10,544 nt of DNA. Origin: Nitrospira lenta. Lineage in GTDB: Bacteria; Nitrospirota; Nitrospiria; Nitrospirales; Nitrospiraceae. The notes beneath the pieces are model-generated. The model saw only the letters and a program-made list of their open reading frames with translations, was not told the origin of the DNA and did not search any database. The translations under genes and the position numbers were made by a program. Shown in pieces: positions 6,756-10,544 of this stretch. Each line of letters starts with the position of its first letter. Position 1 is the first letter of the stretch. The stretch lies in NCBI GenBank assembly GCA_945906715.1, contig CAMDRK010000073.1, positions 1 through 10,544 of the forward strand. The letters are read 5' to 3'.

Positions 6756-6877
6756 TCGAGCACAATTTATAGCGGAAGATGTGAATGACTAGACTATATC
6801 TAGCGGTTGGTCCCGTCTACAATTTCATCATTTTCGTTCAACGGTCCGTTCTGCTCCCAGTGAACCAGCTTTGGTCC

Positions 6878-6953
6878 TGGTAGGCGGAACAGGGATCGAA
6901 CCTGTGACCTCTGCCTTGTAAGGGCAGCGCTCTCCCAACTGAGCTATCCGCCC
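6878..6953 (-). tRNA. tRNA-Val (anticodon TAC)
   Basis: A 76-base cloverleaf reads on the minus strand. The acceptor is GGGCGGA with TCCGCCT, discriminator A and an encoded CCA at 6880-6878. The D arm has the standard AGCTCAGTTGGGAGAGC form. The anticodon stem CTGCC/GGCAG encloses loop CTTACAA, giving TAC (6920-6918). The T arm is ACAGG-TTCGATC-CCTGT. The first acceptor pair is G1-U72, a wobble instead of G-C; all other stems are well paired, so the gene looks functional. Confidence 0.97.
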
Positions 6954-6976
6954 GATTTCCTTAGCAACGTGGGCGG

Positions 6977-7005
6977 ATGCTACCAAGTCCACCTGCCCTT
7001 GTCAA
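6977..7005 (-). promoter_or_regulatory. promoter of the tRNA-Val (and perhaps tRNA-Asp) transcript
   Basis: A perfect -35 TTGACA (7005-7000) is 17 bases from -10 TAGCAT (6982-6977, 4 of 6 matches to TATAAT). The bases just after the -10 are GC-rich (CCGCCCAC), the discriminator type found at stringently controlled stable-RNA promoters. The tRNA-Val 5' end lies 23 bases beyond the -10, leaving a leader of roughly 15 bases to be trimmed. Confidence 0.65.
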
Positions 7006-7078
7006 TCGAATCGCGCGCTTCTTGCCGTTTTCGGACCCTTGGGCATTTCGATCAAAATGAGTCGCGCGTCCTCATGGG

Positions 7079-7996
7079 CTATGTTTTTTGCTTCCGGCGC
7101 AGGCCCACTCGGGGAAAGTATTTATCATGCACCCGCTTGAGACGTCCCCGTTCAATATGTGTATAGATCTGCGTCGTCGCGATATTCGCATGTCCGAGCA
7201 TCACCTGAACAGATCGAAGATCCGCGCCGCCTTCGAGCAGATGCGTCGCAAACGAATGCCGGAGCATGTGAGGCGAAATGACCCGTGTCATTCCTGCTCG
7301 CCGTGCACGGAGTTGCAGCAACTTCCAAAAGGCTTGCCGCGTCAACGGCCCGCCCCGCCTCGATACGAACAGATACCGTGAAGCCCGCTTTTTGAGGAGC
7401 CGTGGCCGCACCTCTTCCACATACTGCTGCAGCAACTGCCTGGCCCCCTCGCCCATCGGCACAAGCCGCTGCTTCGCGCCCTTACCCGTAACCCGGAGGT
7501 ACCCGACATCAAGATTAGCCTGCGCAATTTCGGCCATCACCAATTCCGATACGCGAAGCCCTGTCGCATAGAGCAACTCCACCATCGCACGATCGCGCAA
7601 ATCTTCTGGTGTTGCGACTGGCGCCAGATCCAGTAATGATGTGACGTCGTGCTGCGATAATGTTTTCGGCAGTCGAACGCCGCGCGATATCGGCGCCAGA
7701 CCGACAGTTGGATTCACCTCGATCATCCGTTCCCGCGTCAAAAAACGGAGCCATCCGCGAATAGCCGAGAGGCAGCGTACAGAAGAGGCTCGAGACAGCC
7801 GCGCATCGTGCAAGGAGCGAAGAAATCCCGTCAACGTCTTCTGCGATAAAGCCCCGATCGGCGCAACACCGGTTCGATGCAAGTAGGAGTGGAATTTACT
7901 CAAGTCGCGGCGGTAGGCTTCAACCGTGTTGACGGAAAGACCACCCTCCACCCGGAGATGGCTCAAATATCGCTCAGCCAGCGGATCCAGCATCAT
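7079..7996 (-). CDS. xerD: site-specific tyrosine recombinase XerD
   Basis: Resolves chromosome dimers at dif together with XerC and FtsK. The 305 residues have an N-terminal SAM-like DNA-binding domain (to about 105) and the C-terminal catalytic domain. All active-site residues are visible: Arg148 (GLRVSEL), Lys172 (GKGAKQR), His243 and Arg246 (HMLRHSFATHLL), His269 (LGHANIATT) and nucleophile Tyr278. Spacing and length match E. coli XerD (298), and the ending (RLKRVH then PR) is XerD-like. The tandem ATG at 7996/7993 fits the usual XerD N-terminus, but neither it nor an in-frame TTG at 8032 has a clear ribosome site, so the start is less certain. About nine basic residues extend past the usual C-terminus. 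No XerC gene or dif site is seen here. Confidence 0.95.
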   Translation of the reverse strand: MMLDPLAERYLSHLRVEGGLSVNTVEAYRRDLSKFHSYLHRTGVAPIGALSQKTLTGFLRSLHDARLSRASSVRCLSAIRGWLRFLTRERMIEVNPTVGLAPISRGVRLPKTLSQHDVTSLLDLAPVATPEDLRDRAMVELLYATGLRVSELVMAEIAQANLDVGYLRVTGKGAKQRLVPMGEGARQLLQQYVEEVRPRLLKKRASRYLFVSRRGGPLTRQAFWKLLQLRARRAGMTRVISPHMLRHSFATHLLEGGADLRSVQVMLGHANIATTQIYTHIERGRLKRVHDKYFPRVGLRRKQKT

Positions 7997-8038
7997 CTGT
8001 GCGATGATAGCCAAACGCTTGGGTGAACACAACGAAGG

Positions 8039-8080
8039 CTATCGGGGTTTACCTTGACACCCCGACAGGATTTCCGATAG
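8039..8080. repeat. two inverted repeats sharing one arm in the divergent promoter region
   Basis: CTATCGG (8039-8045) is repeated inverted as CCGATAG (8074-8080). Overlapping it, TCGGGGT (8042-8048) is repeated inverted as ACCCCGA (8059-8065). The left arm CTATCGGGGT can thus pair with either right arm. The structure covers the -35 and most of the -10 of the plus-strand promoter, so it could be an operator. Read toward xerD it could also fold in that gene's leader RNA. Confidence 0.45.
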
Positions 8081-8081
8081 T
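8054..8081 (+). promoter_or_regulatory. promoter for the LpoA-like gene
   Basis: Consensus -35 TTGACA (8054-8059), 16-base spacer, and -10 GATAGT (8076-8081, 4 of 6 matches). Transcription would begin near 8088, giving a leader of about 36 bases before the ATG at 8124. The inverted repeats at 8039-8080 overlap both elements. Confidence 0.5.
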
Positions 8082-8123
8082 AGTCACATGCAACTGACAT
8101 AGTCGTCAGACCTTCAGGAGCTC

Positions 8124-10106
8124 ATGGCCCGCCTGTTGATATCTTTGTTCTCACATCGCACGCGCACCCTTTCTGCACGCTGGTGCCTGTCCCTTATCCT
8201 TGTCTGGGGCATCCTTGGGCCGATCACTGCGTTCGAGTTCAATTCGCCCGTCTATGCAGAAACAGTATCCGCCAGCCCTGCGAGCCATCCCACGCTGAAG
8301 CAGGCGAAACGCCTGATCGACGCAGGCCAGGCGGAAGAAGCCATCACCACACTCCGTCGTTTTCTGGCCACCTCCCCGAAGTCAGAGCTGCTCGACGACA
8401 CCTATCTACTTCTCGGAGCAGCCCTGCACAACGCAAAGCAATATATGGACGCCTTAAAATACTTGCAGCAACTGCAGACTGAGTTCCCCGACTCAGAGGT
8501 GACAGAGCGAGGCAAGTTGATGCAGGCCCGAGTCCACGCAGCAATGGGGAACCTCGATCTGGCCTTGCCGATATTGACGGGCCTGCGCAATCTTTCCAAA
8601 GATGACAGCACGAAACGAGAAGCCCTGCGGCTGAGCGGCGATTTCTACGCGCAAAAAAAGGACGCGACCCGCGCCATACAGGCGTGGCTCGATGAAGTGG
8701 CCTTGGGAACCGACGACCAAGCGGAAGACGTGCGAACCCGCATTCGCGATCTGGCCAGCGAAACGTCCGACAAAAAAGCCCTCGATCAAATCCGAGACAC
8801 CTTTCCGCGCAGTTTTCCCGGCGATCTCGCGTCCCTCCGACTCATCGACCTCTACGTCGCCCGAGGAGAAGAACACCAGGCTATCCGGCAGATCCAGCAA
8901 TTTCTCATGAATTTCCCGACCCACCCACAGTCAGAGAAAACCTCGGAACTCCTCACCTCCCTCCAAGCTAAACTCAAATCCAACCAGTTTTTCATCGCCG
9001 CGGTTCTGCCGCTTTCAGGAAAACTCGCCCCCTTTGCCGGTGAAGTGCTCAGCGGAATTCAGCTGGCGGTTGAAGCCAATAGAGACCGGACAGGGAGCGC
9101 GTCGGTCGGTCTTATCGTCAAAGATTTGGAATCGGATTACGCCTCGTTTTTAGACGATTTTTCCGAGCTGCTGAACAACGATCGCCCTCTCGCCGTGATC
9201 GGTCCCCTCCTCTCGAAAAATCTGCCGGTCATGGCTGAACTCGCCGAACGGGCTCACATCCCGTTGATTACGCCCGCGGCGACCTTCCCCAACGTCAGAC
9301 GACTTGGCAACTATGTGTTCAGCACGGCGCTCACCTATCAACTGCAAGCCAAACGAATCGCGTCCTATGCCATCAAGGAGCAAGGCTTTCGCCGATTCTG
9401 CATCCTGCACCCCGACACCACCTATGGCCGCGAGTTGGCCCGGCTCTTTGCCCAGGAAGTGCGCCAACATGAAGGGGAAGTGATCGCCGTTGAGTCGTAT
9501 AAAGAGGGTGAAGCCGACGTGAGCGCGCAACTCAAACGCATGAAGGCAGAGGACCTCAAGCGATATGGCTTATCCGTGCCGCTCGATCAAACGAAACTGA
9601 CCGGGAAATTGACAAAGCTGGACAAGAAAATTTTCTACACACCGGGTTTCGATGCGATCTTCATTCCAGGCCGCGCAGCCGACGCCGGCATCATCACCTC
9701 CCAGCTCAATTTCCACGACATGAAAGTGCCCTTCCTCGGCACAAATGGATGGAATTCACAGGATTTCGCCCGCACAGACGATTCGTCGATCGATGGAGCC
9801 GTGTTCGTCGACGGCTTCTTTGTGGACAGCCCCATGCCTACAGTGCAGGATTTTGTGGCCCGGTATAAAAAACGTTTTCAAACCAACCCGACACTCTTTG
9901 CGATCCAGGGTTACGATGCCGCGAAATTGGTGCTCGACGCGGTTCGACAAGGCGCCTCCTCCGGCGAATCCGTCCACGACCAGCTGCTGACACAGCCGGA
10001 TCTCTCTTCCCTTGCTGGACCGGCGGCGTTTGGACCGGACGGAACATTGAATCGTCCGCTCTTCCTCATACAAATCAAAAAAGGCCGATTTCAACAGGTG
10101 AACTAA
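8124..10106 (+). CDS. exported TPR and periplasmic-binding-fold protein, LpoA-like penicillin-binding-protein activator
   Basis: The 660-residue product has an N-terminal hydrophobic segment (about 19-36) and a likely cleavage after VYA (residue 45). TPR-like helical repeats run from about 55 to 280 (for example TYLLLGAALHNAKQYMDALK). A type I periplasmic-binding fold runs from about 287 to the end (AAVLPLSGKLAPFAGEVLSG, then AVIGPLLS, PLITPAAT, TTYGRELA and QGYDAAKL). This order is that of LpoA, the outer-membrane activator of PBP1A, and similar proteins are annotated as penicillin-binding-protein activators. A branched-chain amino-acid type binding protein would be the alternative, but those lack the TPR half and sit beside ABC genes, absent here. 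No lipobox Cys is present, unlike E. coli LpoA. AGGAG lies three bases before the ATG, a short spacing; no other start is near. Probably an operon with the M50 protease five bases later. Confidence 0.88.
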   Translation: MARLLISLFSHRTRTLSARWCLSLILVWGILGPITAFEFNSPVYAETVSASPASHPTLKQAKRLIDAGQAEEAITTLRRFLATSPKSELLDDTYLLLGAALHNAKQYMDALKYLQQLQTEFPDSEVTERGKLMQARVHAAMGNLDLALPILTGLRNLSKDDSTKREALRLSGDFYAQKKDATRAIQAWLDEVALGTDDQAEDVRTRIRDLASETSDKKALDQIRDTFPRSFPGDLASLRLIDLYVARGEEHQAIRQIQQFLMNFPTHPQSEKTSELLTSLQAKLKSNQFFIAAVLPLSGKLAPFAGEVLSGIQLAVEANRDRTGSASVGLIVKDLESDYASFLDDFSELLNNDRPLAVIGPLLSKNLPVMAELAERAHIPLITPAATFPNVRRLGNYVFSTALTYQLQAKRIASYAIKEQGFRRFCILHPDTTYGRELARLFAQEVRQHEGEVIAVESYKEGEADVSAQLKRMKAEDLKRYGLSVPLDQTKLTGKLTKLDKKIFYTPGFDAIFIPGRAADAGIITSQLNFHDMKVPFLGTNGWNSQDFARTDDSSIDGAVFVDGFFVDSPMPTVQDFVARYKKRFQTNPTLFAIQGYDAAKLVLDAVRQGASSGESVHDQLLTQPDLSSLAGPAAFGPDGTLNRPLFLIQIKKGRFQQVN

Positions 10107-10111
10107 CCCGC

Positions 10112-10544
10112 ATGAACTCCTTACCTCAAATCTTCCACACGATTTCCTATATGGCGCTCCCGCTCCTCTTCGCCATGGTCTTGCATGAATATGCCCATGG
10201 CTGGGTCGCCAATCGGTGCGGCGATCCAACCGCCAAAATCCAAGGCCGGCTTACCATGAACCCGCTGGCGCACATCGATCCCTTCGGAACCGTGATCCTG
10301 CCGCTCCTGTGTCTGCTGATGCCGGGAGGATTCTTGCTTGGCTGGGCCAAGCCGGTCCCGGTCGACCCGCGCCTTATGCACCAACCACGTCGCGACATGG
10401 CGCTCGTCGCGGCGGCAGGACCAGCGATGAATCTCGCCCTAGCCGTCATCAGCGCCCTTCTCTTGGCGCTCCTCCTGTCGATCGATTCCATGATCAGTGA
10501 CTACTGGTCAAAGTCGGGAGAGAGTTTGCCCCCGGACACGTGGC
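10112..10544 (+). CDS. site-2 type (M50) intramembrane metalloprotease, N-terminal part (runs off right edge)
   Basis: Membrane zinc protease of the short M50 group often annotated as site-2 protease family protein. The 144 residues visible include a first membrane helix carrying the zinc-binding HEYAH (25-29) with catalytic Glu26. The family signature GRLTMNPLAHIDPFGT follows at 45-60, then GWAKPVPVDPRLM (77-89) and AAGPAMNL (101-108) at the start of another hydrophobic helix. The remaining metal ligand, expected in a C-terminal LDG-type motif, lies beyond the edge. ATG at 10112; AGGTG lies about eleven bases upstream, inside the end of the preceding gene. The five-base gap implies co-transcription with the LpoA-like gene. 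The substrate is unknown. Confidence 0.93.
   Translation, partial: MNSLPQIFHTISYMALPLLFAMVLHEYAHGWVANRCGDPTAKIQGRLTMNPLAHIDPFGTVILPLLCLLMPGGFLLGWAKPVPVDPRLMHQPRRDMALVAAAGPAMNLALAVISALLLALLLSIDSMISDYWSKSGESLPPDTW

Noticed and set aside
6766..6794. Separate promoter for tRNA-Asp (TATAAA at 6771-6766)
   Set aside because: No acceptable -35 at 16-18 bases; co-transcription with tRNA-Val is at least as likely.
6789..6803. CTAGA/TCTAG inverted repeat between the two tRNA genes
   Set aside because: Only five bases per arm in AT-rich spacer DNA; expected by chance.
7079..7996. Tyrosine recombinase beside two tRNA genes as a possible genomic-island integrase with tRNA attachment site
   Set aside because: Length, all six catalytic positions and the C-terminal end are those of housekeeping XerD. 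I see no repeated copy of a tRNA 3' end and no island genes.

Overview
The window looks like chromosomal housekeeping DNA from a Gram-negative bacterium, most likely a Nitrospira-type member of the Nitrospirota. That placement is an inference from the gene set and the overall style of the proteins; no marker here proves it. Ten protein genes and two tRNA genes are supported.

The minus strand from about 6415 down to 1 carries one long co-directional cluster: tolQ, tolR, a TolA/TonB-type protein, tolB, pal, a coiled-coil lipoprotein of unknown function, cpoB (ybgF), and the start of mutL, which runs off the left edge. TolQ and TolR form the inner-membrane proton-driven motor. The TolA-like protein crosses the periplasm. 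TolB, Pal and CpoB complete the outer-membrane and peptidoglycan side of the Tol-Pal machine used in cell constriction. Three junctions overlap by four bases (tolQ-tolR, tolA-tolB, coiled-coil gene-cpoB), which suggests translational coupling. The extra coiled-coil lipoprotein between pal and cpoB is not part of the textbook operon and is the best candidate here for an undescribed component. The ybgC gene that often precedes tolQ is absent; tRNA genes lie there instead.

From 6679 to 7996, also on the minus strand, come tRNA-Asp(GTC), tRNA-Val(TAC) and xerD, in left-to-right order. A good promoter with a GC-rich discriminator lies just ahead of tRNA-Val. XerD is the chromosome-dimer recombinase and has all six active-site residues, so this is not a phage integrase beside its tRNA target.

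A 127-base divergent region (7997-8123) separates xerD from a plus-strand pair. It holds a consensus -35 for the plus strand and two inverted repeats that share one arm. The first plus-strand gene encodes an exported TPR plus type I periplasmic-binding-fold protein, resembling the penicillin-binding-protein activator LpoA but without a lipobox. Five bases later starts an M50 (site-2 type) membrane metalloprotease, cut by the right edge. Much of the window therefore concerns envelope maintenance and division: Tol-Pal, CpoB, the LpoA-like protein, XerD and the intramembrane protease. I see no mobile element, CRISPR array, prophage gene or origin.
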